Assembly (NCBI RefSeq): GCF_010731595.1
Contig: NZ_AP022582.1
Span: 4,340,001 to 4,404,000 of the forward strand
DNA: 64,000 nt
Reading direction: 5' to 3'
Origin: Mycobacterium seoulense
GTDB taxonomy: Bacteria > Actinomycetota > Actinomycetes > Mycobacteriales > Mycobacteriaceae
A program made the translations under genes and the position numbers. Numbering within the stretch: the first letter of the stretch is position 1; each line of letters opens with the position of its first letter. Below, one piece after another: positions 9,544 through 18,101 of this stretch. The notes under the pieces were generated by a model, which ran no database searches, was not told the origin of the DNA, and worked only from the letters and a program-made list of their open reading frames with translations.

Positions 9544-9546
9544 GGC

Positions 9547-9924
9547 TCACCCAGCAGCGACGCCGCTCAGCGCGTCGTCGAGCGTGCTGTAGAGCGCGAG
9601 CACGCTGTCGATTCCCATCAGTTTGATCGGCCGGCTCGTCGCGGACCCGTTCGCGACGACCGCGAACCGGGTGGGCGGCTCGGCCTCCGCCTGCGCCGTG
9701 ACCAGGACGGTCATCCCGGCCGACGCCAAGAAGTCGACTTTCGAGAGGTCGACGATCAGCGCGGCGGGTTTGGTCCCCAGCGCGGTCTGGATCGCCTCGG
9801 CCAGATGCGGCGAGCTGAGCATGTCCACTTCACCCGAGACGGTGAGCACAACCGCCTGATCTACCTGCTGTTTTCCTACTGCGAATGCGGTCGGATCGAT
9901 CGGATCGCCGGTTTGTTCGCCCAT
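9547..9924 (-). CDS. STAS-domain anti-sigma-factor antagonist (RsbV-like)
   Basis: A 125-residue single STAS domain. VVLTVSGEVDMLSSPHLAEAI is the first beta-alpha unit and ALIVDLSKVDFLASAGMTVLV is the conserved loop, whose Ser would be the phosphorylation site used by the partner kinase. It starts at ATG 9924 and is followed after 3 bp by the RsbW-like gene. When unphosphorylated, such proteins sequester the anti-sigma factor and free the sigma factor. Confidence 0.88.
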   Translation of the reverse strand: MGEQTGDPIDPTAFAVGKQQVDQAVVLTVSGEVDMLSSPHLAEAIQTALGTKPAALIVDLSKVDFLASAGMTVLVTAQAEAEPPTRFAVVANGSATSRPIKLMGIDSVLALYSTLDDALSGVAAG

Positions 9925-10283
9925 GGTCTATCACTCACATTCGGTCCCCGGTGGGACGCTGTTAGCTCTCAAAATAGCCGCTGCCGAGGCCGGGGGCTGC
10001 TTGTTCAACCCCGCGGATAGCGCTTGCCTTCGGAGGAGACACACTCCGTCGATCTGCGCTGCTAGCAACAGATGCAGCCGCAAGTTGTTTATTCGATGGT
10101 ATGACACGGGGCGAACCACACTCAAAACGACTGAACCGATCGCGTCGCCGCCCCGTCCAGTGAGTGTGTCTGGCGGTCCCCACAGAAGTTGCGCCCGGCG
10201 TCGGCCCGTGCGTGAATCAGCTCAATCGGATTCGTGTCCCGTGTGGGCCCCGTGGCCTGCGCACACACGGAAGGGCGGTCGGC
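9925..10283. other. Divergent intergenic region without a supported gene
   Basis: This 359-bp gap separates the leftward STAS gene from the rightward catalase-like gene. Open frames here have poor codon bias and no recognisable product. It must hold the two promoters. I looked for a SigF-type promoter (GTTT and GGGTAT spaced about 15-17 bp) and did not find a convincing one on either strand. Confidence 0.5.
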
Positions 10284-11411
10284 ATGGAGCCCGATGATCG
10301 CGGTGGCGAGCCGGACGACCCGCCCGGCGACGTCGAGCCCGCCCGGCCCGTCCCCGACGCGGTGTCACGCCGGCGGGCATTGCTGGGCATGGGTGCCGTG
10401 GCGGGCATCGCCGCGGTCGATGTCGGCGGATTCGCCTACGCCGGCGGCTGGCTGCGACCCGACGCGCTGACCCCCCCGCGATTCGCCGACCGCTTCGAAC
10501 ACGTCTACGGACGCCACGACGGTTTCCGCCGGAACCACGCCAAGGGTCTGAGCGCGGTGGGAACCTTCGCGAGCACCGGCGCCGGGGCGGCGATCTGCCG
10601 GGCCGCGGTCTTCCGAGCGGGGAACGTCCCCCTGATCGGCCGCTTCTCCCTGTCGGGAGGCCTGCCGGATCAGGCGGACGTTAGCACCACCGTCAGGGGA
10701 CTCGGCCTGCTCTTCCAGGGTCCCGACGGCCAACAATGGCGCACCGCAATGGTCAACATCCCGGTCTTCCCGGACAGCACACCGCAGGGGTTCTACGACC
10801 GGTTGCTGGCATCCCAACCCGTACCGGGGACCGGCAAGCCTGACCCCGAGAAGATGGCCGCCTTCCTCGATCGCCATCCCGAGACCGTCGCGGCGCTGAA
10901 GGTGATCAAGCAGGCCCCGCCGAGCGCGGGGTTCGCCGACAGCGCCTTTTACGGCCTGAACGCGTTCCGGTTCACCAACGCCGCCGGGGCGACGGTTCCG
11001 GTGCGCTGGGCCGCGGTCCCGCAGCAATCGGCGGGCACGCCGGCGCCCGCGGGCGGCAAGGACTACCTGTTCGACGACCTCATCCGCGTGCTGTCCCAGC
11101 GACCGCTGAGTTGGCGGCTGGTCCTCACCGTCGGCGAGCCCGGGGACCCGACGAACGACGCCACGACACCGTGGCCGGTGTCGCGCCGCACCGTCGATGC
11201 CGGCACCATCACCGTCACCGCCGTGCACACCGAGGCTCCCGGCAACGCGCGCGACATCAACTTCGATCCGCTGGTCCTGCCGGACGGCATCACGGCTTCC
11301 GACGACCCACTGCTGGCCGCGCGATCGGCGGTCTACGCCCGCTCGTTCACCCGCCGCGCCGAGGAACCCAAGACGCCCAGCGCCGTCGACGTCTCCCGGG
11401 TGCTCCGGTGA
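10284..11411 (+). CDS. Exported catalase-related heme peroxidase (SrpA-like)
   Basis: About 375 residues from ATG 10284. The frame opens at 10164, but this ATG is followed within 30 residues by a twin-arginine signal (SRRRALLGMGAVAGIAAVDVGG), so export by Tat is expected. The mature part matches small catalase-family peroxidases: distal His in RRNHAKGLSAVG, core FSLSGGLPDQ, and proximal heme Tyr in RSAVYARSFTRR near the end. Family members use peroxide to oxidise organic substrates and have little catalase activity. It overlaps the cytochrome b561 gene by 4 bp (GTGA), so electron supply from the membrane cytochrome is plausible. Confidence 0.88.
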   Translation: MEPDDRGGEPDDPPGDVEPARPVPDAVSRRRALLGMGAVAGIAAVDVGGFAYAGGWLRPDALTPPRFADRFEHVYGRHDGFRRNHAKGLSAVGTFASTGAGAAICRAAVFRAGNVPLIGRFSLSGGLPDQADVSTTVRGLGLLFQGPDGQQWRTAMVNIPVFPDSTPQGFYDRLLASQPVPGTGKPDPEKMAAFLDRHPETVAALKVIKQAPPSAGFADSAFYGLNAFRFTNAAGATVPVRWAAVPQQSAGTPAPAGGKDYLFDDLIRVLSQRPLSWRLVLTVGEPGDPTNDATTPWPVSRRTVDAGTITVTAVHTEAPGNARDINFDPLVLPDGITASDDPLLAARSAVYARSFTRRAEEPKTPSAVDVSRVLR

Positions 11412-11989
11412 CGCGAGGCGCCGCCGCCGCGACCCGGTTCGCGCTCCCGTCCCGCGTGCTGCACTGGCTGATGGCGCCGATGGTCATCGCGCAACTGCTC
11501 ATCGGTGTCACCATGGTCGCGTCGCTGAGCTACTACCCGCTGCTGCTGGCCATCCACCGGCCGCTGGGCGCCCTGATCCTGGCGTTCGCCGTCGTCCGGC
11601 TGGCGAATCGGCTCAGACACCGGCCGCCACCGTTCCTGTCCACCATGAGCGGTGCGGAACGGCGCGTCGCGACGTGGTCGGAATACCTGCTGTACGCCCT
11701 GCTGCTGCTGCAGCCCCTGACCGGGTGGGCCATGCTGTCGGCAGCGCGGGTTCCCGTCACGTTGGCGGGACGGCTGCGATTGCCGGGCATCGCGCCGCAG
11801 AGCATCGACGTGTTCGCGGTGCTGCGCGAGTGCCACGGCGTCTTCGCGTTGCTGCTGTTCCTGACGTTCACCGCGCACATGTGCGCGGTCCTCTTCCACA
11901 CGCTCGTTCTGCGGGACCGGCTTCTCGATCGCATGGCGCTGTGGCGCGGCAGACCCGCCACCGCGCAGCCCGATCACGCCGAGCTCTGA
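11408..11989 (+). CDS. Cytochrome b561-family membrane heme protein
   Basis: Four hydrophobic helices in 193 residues. Candidate heme-ligand histidines are in RVLHWLMAPM, LAIHRPLGALILAF, ECHGVFALLLF and TAHMCAVLFHTLV. The frame is open far upstream, but GTG 11408 overlaps the TGA of the peroxidase gene in a GTGA junction and gives the normal N-terminus just before helix one. It probably passes quinol electrons to the exported peroxidase encoded just upstream; this pairing is an inference from gene order. Confidence 0.87.
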   Translation: MTRGAAAATRFALPSRVLHWLMAPMVIAQLLIGVTMVASLSYYPLLLAIHRPLGALILAFAVVRLANRLRHRPPPFLSTMSGAERRVATWSEYLLYALLLLQPLTGWAMLSAARVPVTLAGRLRLPGIAPQSIDVFAVLRECHGVFALLLFLTFTAHMCAVLFHTLVLRDRLLDRMALWRGRPATAQPDHAEL

Positions 11990-12104
11990 CGGCCTGCCTC
12001 CTCCGGAAACAACCGGCCGAATATGATCGGCACGATCATCGGAGGGTGCGCCGCGCCGCCGGCGCCGTGCCCATACGCCGACCACGAAGGAGTGGAGAAC
12101 TTCC

Positions 12105-12998
12105 ATGCCGAACCAGCAGCAAGCCGAGCGGATGACGTCAGGCAAGGGGTTCATCGCGGCGCTCGACCAGAGCGGCGGCTCGACGCCCAAGGCGCTGCGC
12201 CTCTACGGCATCCAGGATGACGCGTACTCGTCCGAGGAGGAGATGTTCGACCTCATCCACCAGATGCGGTCGCGGATCATCACCTCGCCGGCGTTCACCG
12301 GTGACCGCGTGCTGGCCGCCATCCTGTTCGAGCAGACGATGGACCGCGAGATCGCGGGCAAACCGTCGACCACCTACCTGTGGGAGACCAAGGGCGTGGT
12401 GCCGATCCTCAAGATCGACAAGGGCCTGGCGGAGGCGTCCGACGACGTACAGCTGATGAAGCCGATCCCCGGCCTGGACGGGCTGCTCGAGCGGGCCGTC
12501 GGCCTGGGCGTTTTCGGCACGAAGGAGCGGTCGGTGATCGGCGGGGCCAACCCCGAGGGCATCGCCGCCGTGGTCGCCCAGCAGTTCGAGCTGGCCCACC
12601 AGGTGCTCTCGCACGGTCTGGTGCCGATCATCGAACCGGAGGTCACCATCTCGATCTCGGACAAGGCGGAGGCCGAGCCGATCCTGCGCGACGAGATCAC
12701 CAAGCAACTCGAGAACCTGCCTGACGGGCAGCGCGTGATGCTCAAGCTGAGCCTGCCCAGCGAGGTCAACTACTACCGCCCCCTGATCGAACACCCGAAG
12801 GTGATGCGGGTGGTCGCACTCTCCGGCGGCTATTCGCGCGAAGAGGCCAACGAACTGCTGGCGAAGAACACCGGGTTGATCGCCAGCTTCAGCCGCGCGC
12901 TGACCGAGGGGCTCACGGTCGACCAGTCCGATGAGCAGTTCAACGCCACGCTGGACAAGGCGATCCAGTCGATCTACGACGCCTCGGTCGCCGGCTGA
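12105..12998 (+). CDS. Fructose-bisphosphate aldolase, class I
   Basis: A 297-residue Schiff-base aldolase of the compact bacterial class I type. [20 protein letters not shown] is the conserved N-terminus; [23 protein letters not shown] and [14 protein letters not shown] carry the catalytic lysine and glutamate region, and [14 protein letters not shown] the phosphate-binding end. It cleaves fructose 1,6-bisphosphate to dihydroxyacetone phosphate and glyceraldehyde 3-phosphate. ATG 12105 has a good ribosome site (AAGGAG about 12 bases upstream). It stands alone between cytochrome b561 and the convergent DUF190 gene. Confidence 0.92.
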   Translation: MPNQQQAERMTSGKGFIAALDQSGGSTPKALRLYGIQDDAYSSEEEMFDLIHQMRSRIITSPAFTGDRVLAAILFEQTMDREIAGKPSTTYLWETKGVVPILKIDKGLAEASDDVQLMKPIPGLDGLLERAVGLGVFGTKERSVIGGANPEGIAAVVAQQFELAHQVLSHGLVPIIEPEVTISISDKAEAEPILRDEITKQLENLPDGQRVMLKLSLPSEVNYYRPLIEHPKVMRVVALSGGYSREEANELLAKNTGLIASFSRALTEGLTVDQSDEQFNATLDKAIQSIYDASVAG

Positions 12999-12999
12999 C

Positions 13000-14079
13000 C
13001 TAGTAGCGGTGGTGGGCCATCCGCGGCGGCCCGTCGTCGCTGTCGTGTTCGTCCGACACCACGGCGGGCACCATCTCGCTCGTCACCAGCCCGTCGTCGC
13101 GCGTCAATTCGTCGATCACATCGAAGGTTTCGGCGATGTTGGCGGGGGTGTCCACGACGATGGTCACGACGGGGACGCGGCGGCGCAGCGACAGGAACTT
13201 GTCGCCGTGCGGTCGATGGTCGCCGTGGTATCCCCAGATGCCGCGCAGCACGGTCGCCCCGTCGGGTGCTTCGCACTGCCGAAGCCGCCGCACGATCGCG
13301 CGGTGAATCGGCACGCCCTCGTGGAGGGCCGACTCGGACGTGTAGATCGTCAATTTCTGGAACAGCGGCAGGCCACGCTCGTCGACCCCGGGGAGGGCGT
13401 GCGGCCGTTCCAGTAGTTCGCCGTCGCGTTTGCACACGCGGACCCGCTCTAGCGTGAACATCGGGTGGCGCTGCAGCGCCGCCAGCTCCGGCAGTACCCC
13501 CGCGATGCGCTCACCGGATCCGACGGCGAGGATCATCATCGGGACGTTGGCGTTTCGGCCGATGAAGCGCGCCCGGTGCCGCTGCCCGTGGGTGACGCCG
13601 TCGACCCCCAGCAGCACCGATGCGCCCGCGATGCGACGCCGGTGCAGGAGATCACAGATGGCGATGTAGGCCGGGGTGCCGTTGACCCGTTCCTTGCGGC
13701 CGACGTACACGGTCAGCTTGACGGCTTCGCGCAATTCGTCGGGCAGCTCCAGCGGCCCGATGTCTTCGCGCAGCAACCGCGCCCGCTCCAAGGTGACCAG
13801 GCCGCGCCGCTTGATGGCAAGCACCGGGTCGAGCAGGGCCTCGATCTTCGCCCTCGTGTCGACCGCGACGATCGCGACGGGCGGATCCTCGGACAACGTC
13901 AATGACTCGTCGGTCCTCACGTGGCGCCCCGTACCGAAGCCGCCTATGCCGCGCAGCACCACGCCACAGGCGATGCGATGCCGCGCACACAGGTCGAGCA
14001 TCGCATCGGACACGAAGCCTTCATCGGTTCGCCGACGCTCGGCCAGATAGGTGGTGAGTTTGAGGCAGTCCTCGTCCAT
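13000..14079 (-). CDS. Triple-DUF190 protein
   Basis: About 359 residues from ATG 14079, which has AGGAG just upstream (an ATG 9 codons earlier is less likely). The protein consists of three tandem DUF190 (PII-like fold) units. Each begins with a KLT-x-Y strand (LKLTTYLAERR, VKLTVYVGRKER, QKLTIYTSES) and contains a GASVL/GVVLRGI-like turn and a strand of the VAIVAVDTRAKIEALL type. DUF190 proteins usually have one unit and often sit beside fluoride exporter (CrcB/Fluc) genes; M. tuberculosis has a similar-length protein near its crcB genes (from memory). No crcB lies in this window. A regulatory, trimer-like PII fold made from one chain is an inference. Confidence 0.83.
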   Translation of the reverse strand: MDEDCLKLTTYLAERRRTDEGFVSDAMLDLCARHRIACGVVLRGIGGFGTGRHVRTDESLTLSEDPPVAIVAVDTRAKIEALLDPVLAIKRRGLVTLERARLLREDIGPLELPDELREAVKLTVYVGRKERVNGTPAYIAICDLLHRRRIAGASVLLGVDGVTHGQRHRARFIGRNANVPMMILAVGSGERIAGVLPELAALQRHPMFTLERVRVCKRDGELLERPHALPGVDERGLPLFQKLTIYTSESALHEGVPIHRAIVRRLRQCEAPDGATVLRGIWGYHGDHRPHGDKFLSLRRRVPVVTIVVDTPANIAETFDVIDELTRDDGLVTSEMVPAVVSDEHDSDDGPPRMAHHRY

Positions 14080-14830
14080 GGCCGCTCCTAAGGCGTTGCG
14101 GTGCAAGAGCCTTCACTTGCCGCTGGCAACGGTCAAGGCGTCATGCGATGGTGTCCTCCCGCTTGGTGGTGATCTTACCCGCTCGAGATCGACCGCTTAG
14201 CCGCCAAGGGTGACCGGGTCGTGCTGCGCGGCTTTTGGGATCCGCTGCCGCCGTGGCATCAGGTGCAAGCATCGAATCATGCTGCCAACAAACGGTATAC
14301 GGCGAACCGACAACAGCATTGACGAAAGACCCTGTGGTGCTGAGGGTCTCGTGCAAGCCGGTCCGTGTCCCGGTAAGGGCGTGGGCGTCGGGCTCTGCAC
14401 CGATGTGTCTCCGTCGGTGAACTTTTCGCGGCGCCGGCGCAATTTCGCTGCACGGATGACAGCCAGTTTCCAGCTGACACCCAGGTTCTAGGTATTCCGC
14501 AGGTCGGAATGGCGGCGGTACGCTTCGGCCATGCCGTTTTTGAACGGCGGGCCCTTTGCCAGACGCGCCATCCAGCGGCCGCCGGGATCTGGCGGAATGG
14601 GCGATGAGTATCTCGCCCAGCAGCTGCGGCTGCCACCGGGAAGCGCTGAAGACAATCGGTCATTGCCCGATTCGCCGACGACTATGGCCTACGACTTGCC
14701 GGGAAGTCGACTCTGGCAGCACTCGTCGCCGAACGCGTTGTGCACCAACGGTCGTAACGGCCGTACGTGCGGAAAATTCACGGATTCAACGCCCGTCACC
14801 TGACGGCCCTAGCAGAACGGAATCACCGCC
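14080..14830. other. Long intergenic stretch without a supported gene
   Basis: About 750 bp between the leftward DUF190 gene and the rightward DUF732 gene. Short open frames exist on both strands, but none has a plausible ribosome site, mycobacterial codon bias and recognisable product together. Two inverted repeats are visible: AGACCCT (14327-14333) with AGGGTCT (14343-14349), and ATTCCG (14494-14499) with CGGAAT (14505-14510). It may contain a decayed gene or a small RNA; I can support neither. Confidence 0.4.
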
Positions 14831-15718
14831 ATGTTCACCGGCATCACTAGCCACGGCAGCGCCCTGCTTGCCTCCATTGTCTTGCTGACCGGCGGCGCTA
14901 TCGTGCGCGACGGCGCGGCAGCGGCCGACCCGAGCCAAGATGAGCAGTTCATCGCCCTTCTCGCCGCGGAAGGAATCCCCGCCGTCGAAGGCATGCCGAC
15001 CCTCATCTCCACAGCCCACAAGGTTTGTCGCGTACTCGATCGCGGGATCTCGGTGGACACCATGGTGGACGCGATGTTGAACAATGCGTACACCCAGGAT
15101 CCGGTCGAACGCCTTTACCCCCGCACCCGCCTCACGTCCACCATGACCCGGTTCATCACCGCGTCGGTTGAGGCCTACTGCCCGCGCGAACAGGGCAAGA
15201 TAGCGACCATCATGGCCCAGACCGCACCGGCGTCGAATCGGCTGTGGCACAGCGGCCCCGGGTGGCGGAAGGGGCCGGGCGGCGTGCTGTCGCTGCCTCA
15301 CGTGAAGCAGACCGGCGCGCATGGCATAGCGCTCGCATCCTCGGTCAGGGCGCTTCCGTCCGGAGACATGGTCCCGCCGTCGCCGCCGGATATTCCGCCA
15401 CCACCGCCGGCCGAGCATCTCCGGACACCGCCCCGGGCGATCGCGGTGCAGCCCACACCAAAACGCCTGCCACCGTTGCCAGAGCGGCCGCCGTCGCCGA
15501 AGCAGCAGCCGCCGCCACCCCAACAGCTGAAGCCTCCGACGGGTGCGCCTCGGCAAGGCGGCCCTGCCACCGGCCAGGGTGGTACCGGCGGCGGCGATGC
15601 CGGGGCGAGTGGTGGCGGCAGCGGAGGTGGTAGCACGGGTGGTGGCGGCCTGGTGCCGGCCTCACCCATGCCGCCGGCGCAACCGATGCCGCCGGGCTTC
15701 GTCAGGCTCGCGCCGTGA
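14831..15718 (+). CDS. Exported DUF732 protein with long Pro/Gly-rich tail
   Basis: A 295-residue protein. The N-terminus (SALLASIVLLTGGAIV, then AAAADPSQDEQF) looks like a signal peptide with cleavage near AAAAD. Residues about 38-120 form a DUF732 domain with its paired cysteines (STAHKVCRVLDRG and VEAYCPRE), a family of small secreted mycobacterial proteins of unknown function. From about residue 175 the chain is low-complexity: proline-rich, then a glycine run (about residues 250-275) and a final proline-rich stretch. The tail probably lies in or crosses the cell wall. Confidence 0.75.
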   Translation: MFTGITSHGSALLASIVLLTGGAIVRDGAAAADPSQDEQFIALLAAEGIPAVEGMPTLISTAHKVCRVLDRGISVDTMVDAMLNNAYTQDPVERLYPRTRLTSTMTRFITASVEAYCPREQGKIATIMAQTAPASNRLWHSGPGWRKGPGGVLSLPHVKQTGAHGIALASSVRALPSGDMVPPSPPDIPPPPPAEHLRTPPRAIAVQPTPKRLPPLPERPPSPKQQPPPPQQLKPPTGAPRQGGPATGQGGTGGGDAGASGGGSGGGSTGGGGLVPASPMPPAQPMPPGFVRLAP

Positions 15719-15774
15719 GGACGGGAACGGAACGCCGGCTGCCGCCGCAACCTGTTCGGCGGACACGGGCCGCT

Positions 15775-16947
15775 TCAACGCAGGTTTTCGGTCGGCACCG
15801 CGTAGCGCTCCTGGTAGGCGCGCACCCGCTCGCGCACCTCGCCCTCCTGCAGGCCGGTGTCTGACCACGTGTAGCGGCCGCGCCCGCCGTCGCCGGGGTG
15901 GACGGCCAGGAAGTCGCGCATCCTCTGCTCGGCCTCGGGTCGCAGCTCGCGATCGAGCCGCTGGTAGATGTCCTTGATGGTGGTCCACGGGTCCTTGACG
16001 AAGTCGCGGTATTGCACGTCGATCACGCGGTCGGCCGGCACCGCCCCGCTGTCTCGCAGGGCCATCTCGCGCTGCAGCCCGACGACGATCTCCTCATAGG
16101 ACTGCGCCGCGCACTCGGCGATGCTGGACTCGTCGCTGCACATTCGGCGCAGGTGGTGGGTCAGGGCGGCGATCGAGGAGATGACGTTGAGCGGGTCGCG
16201 GTGCGTCTGCACGATCAGTGCGTCGGGGTATTCCGCCAGCAGCGTGTCGAGCTGCCACAGGTGCGCCGGAGATTTGAGCAACCATTGACCGGGCACCCCG
16301 GACTGCAAGTGTTGCAAGAAGATTTGGTGATAGCGGTAGGCGCCCGCGTGGTCCGCCTCATACAGCAGCCAGCGGTAGTAGCTCGGCAGGCGGTACTGCA
16401 CCGAGAAGATCATGCTGACGAATTCTCCGGCGGTGATGCGCACGCACTCCTGCCCGACGCGGGCGCCCATCGGATGAAACGCCAGAAAGCCCGGCATGAT
16501 CTGTTCGGACATGTCGATGCTGGCCTGCGTCTGCGCGATACGCGGGTCGTCGTGATAGGTCTCCGGCTGCGGAACCGGACAGGGCTCGTCGACCTCCCAT
16601 GTCAACGGGGCGCGCAGCTGCGGGTCCTGGGCGAGCAGGTCGTAGAGGATGGTGGTCCCGGTGCGGGGCTGGCCGACGATGAAGATCGGCGCCGCGATCG
16701 GCTTGGTGGCGACCTCGGGATGTTGTGTGCGCCAGGCGATCACGCCCAGGCGATTCTTCAGGGCCCGCATGATGTCGAGGTGGGCGATCTCCACGCCGAT
16801 GTCCGACAGCCGCGCGTCGTTGATCAGACCGTCGGTGAGGCGGTGCAGCCCGGGCCGCCACCCCTCGGCGCCGAAGTCGTCGCTTCCGACTTCCTCGCAG
16901 GCGGCGGCGATCAGCCGTTCGGGGGCGAATCGGTCCTGCAGGTTCAT
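15775..16947 (-). CDS. Sulfotransferase-family protein
   Basis: A 390-residue protein with the PAPS 5'-phosphosulfate loop in PIFIVGQPRTGTTILYDLL near residue 90 and the 3'-phosphate motif around DALIVQTHRDPLNVISSI. The C-terminal GRGRYTWSDTGL region is typical of actinobacterial sulfotransferase-like proteins. It would transfer sulfate from PAPS to a hydroxyl of a lipid or small molecule. It overlaps the DUF1214 gene by 4 bp and is the second gene of that leftward unit, so it is probably under the same TetR control. Sulfotransferase activity itself is unproven for many of these paralogs. Confidence 0.85.
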   Translation of the reverse strand: MNLQDRFAPERLIAAACEEVGSDDFGAEGWRPGLHRLTDGLINDARLSDIGVEIAHLDIMRALKNRLGVIAWRTQHPEVATKPIAAPIFIVGQPRTGTTILYDLLAQDPQLRAPLTWEVDEPCPVPQPETYHDDPRIAQTQASIDMSEQIMPGFLAFHPMGARVGQECVRITAGEFVSMIFSVQYRLPSYYRWLLYEADHAGAYRYHQIFLQHLQSGVPGQWLLKSPAHLWQLDTLLAEYPDALIVQTHRDPLNVISSIAALTHHLRRMCSDESSIAECAAQSYEEIVVGLQREMALRDSGAVPADRVIDVQYRDFVKDPWTTIKDIYQRLDRELRPEAEQRMRDFLAVHPGDGGRGRYTWSDTGLQEGEVRERVRAYQERYAVPTENLR

Positions 16948-18041
16948 ACCGGCTCCTCACACTGGCGCACCGTCACCGTCACCTCGGGCGGGCTGGGGTT
17001 GTCCAGCCAGCGCAAGACGACGAAGCCTCGATGCCTGCCGCCGGTGTCAAGCCAGTGGCCGGCTCCGAAATCCTTGGCGGAGACCGCGATCCGCACCCGG
17101 CCGTCGGCGTCGGGCACCACGCCACGGTTCGTCACCGAGCTGTGCCGGACGCGCGGTTCCAGGCACTCGTGCCAGATGCTTTCCAGCGTGACATTCCAGT
17201 ACCGGGTGTCGGGGGGCGCGATGTCGAGCACCAGGGCCTCGCCGGGTTGAAGCCGGTAGGTCCCGATCATGTACAGGTTGTCCGGTGTGGTGTCGGCGGG
17301 GCCCAGGCTCGCGGCCTCGGCGGTCAGCAACGTGTTCGGCATGTCGAGCAGCTCGGGCTTGATGCTGCGGTGCAGCGTCGCAAGCTTCATCAACGACCAG
17401 GCCATCGCGGTGAACTGATCGGCGAGCGCGCCGTCGGTCAGCGGCGTCAGCGGGCCGGGATCCAATGCCTCGATCCGCAGCGTGGCCAGCTCTTCGCGCG
17501 CGCGATCACCGATGTACTCGCGGACCACCAAGGACGAGGCGTCGGCGGGTATCTGCACCCACTGCGCACCGGCGAGCTCGGAGGGTTCGTCCGCCGAGAG
17601 CACGAGCGCGAATTCGCCCGAGTCCAGCGCCAAGTCGCCGTCGCTGACATATCCCGCCATGCGGCGCGGTGTGAGTCCGGTGCCGGCCAGGACCTGCAGC
17701 CCCAGGTACGCACTCGTGCCGCGGGAACCGCTGACCCGGTAACTTCGGTCGCCACGGATCATCGCCAGGTAGTAGTTGCCGTCGGGGTTGGGGCCGCCGA
17801 CCATGCGGTTTTGTGAACACATATCGAAGAAACAGGGCCGCTCGGCGTCGGCCTCGACCGACATCTGCGCGCATAGGGACGAGACGCGGGCGATGAGCCG
17901 CAACCCTTCGAGCAGCTCCCGCTCCGACTCGGCGTCCTCCGTGACGATCTTGGTGACGTCCGTGAGCATCTGCTGGAAGAACTGCCACGCGGCGCGCGCC
18001 GTCGGGGCCGCCGGATCGGACGAAACGGGTTCCTGAGACAT
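16944..18041 (-). CDS. DUF1214-domain protein
   Basis: A 365-residue protein. The C-terminal half carries the DUF1214 fold (DNLYMIGTYRLQPGEALVLDI, then YWNVTLESIWHECLEPR and LRWLDNPSPPEVTV); the N-terminal half has GNYYLAMIRGDRSYRVSGSRG. It has no signal peptide or membrane helix. Function is unknown; in mycobacteria the family often neighbours sulfotransferase and TetR genes, as here. The start at ATG 18041 lies inside the first of two palindromes, so a repressor bound there would block initiation. The next gene overlaps by 4 bp. Confidence 0.85.
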   Translation of the reverse strand: MSQEPVSSDPAAPTARAAWQFFQQMLTDVTKIVTEDAESERELLEGLRLIARVSSLCAQMSVEADAERPCFFDMCSQNRMVGGPNPDGNYYLAMIRGDRSYRVSGSRGTSAYLGLQVLAGTGLTPRRMAGYVSDGDLALDSGEFALVLSADEPSELAGAQWVQIPADASSLVVREYIGDRAREELATLRIEALDPGPLTPLTDGALADQFTAMAWSLMKLATLHRSIKPELLDMPNTLLTAEAASLGPADTTPDNLYMIGTYRLQPGEALVLDIAPPDTRYWNVTLESIWHECLEPRVRHSSVTNRGVVPDADGRVRIAVSAKDFGAGHWLDTGGRHRGFVVLRWLDNPSPPEVTVTVRQCEEPV

Positions 18042-18066
18042 CGTCTCATGCTAAGACTATGTCTTA
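18034..18066. promoter_or_regulatory. Twin palindromic operator between DUF1214 and TetR genes
   Basis: Two inverted repeats of the same form, TRAGAC-N3-GTCTYA. TGAGAC-atc-GTCTCA is at 18034-18048 and TAAGAC-tat-GTCTTA at 18052-18066. Their centres are 18 bp apart, so two dimers would bind at nearly two helical turns. The first covers the DUF1214 start codon. The adjacent divergent TetR is the likely ligand-controlled repressor. Confidence 0.65.
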
Positions 18067-18101
18067 CGATTGAGGCGTCGATTCGTCGAAAAGGTGGGGG
18101 A

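Noticed and set aside
9925..10283. SigF-type promoter for the anti-sigma genes or the peroxidase
   Set aside because: GTTT occurs near GTAT around 10087-10100, but the spacing is only 8 bp, far from the required 15-17.
14277..14663. Leftward 128-codon frame in the long gap
   Set aside because: Unlike a natural protein (Arg/Cys runs), no good start, no similar product known to me.
14531..14803. Rightward 90-codon frame in the long gap
   Set aside because: No ribosome site and no recognisable motif; left as non-coding.
15360..15650. Pro- and Gly-codon tracts as a tandem repeat or CRISPR-like array
   Set aside because: They are coding low complexity with no regular unit or spacer structure.
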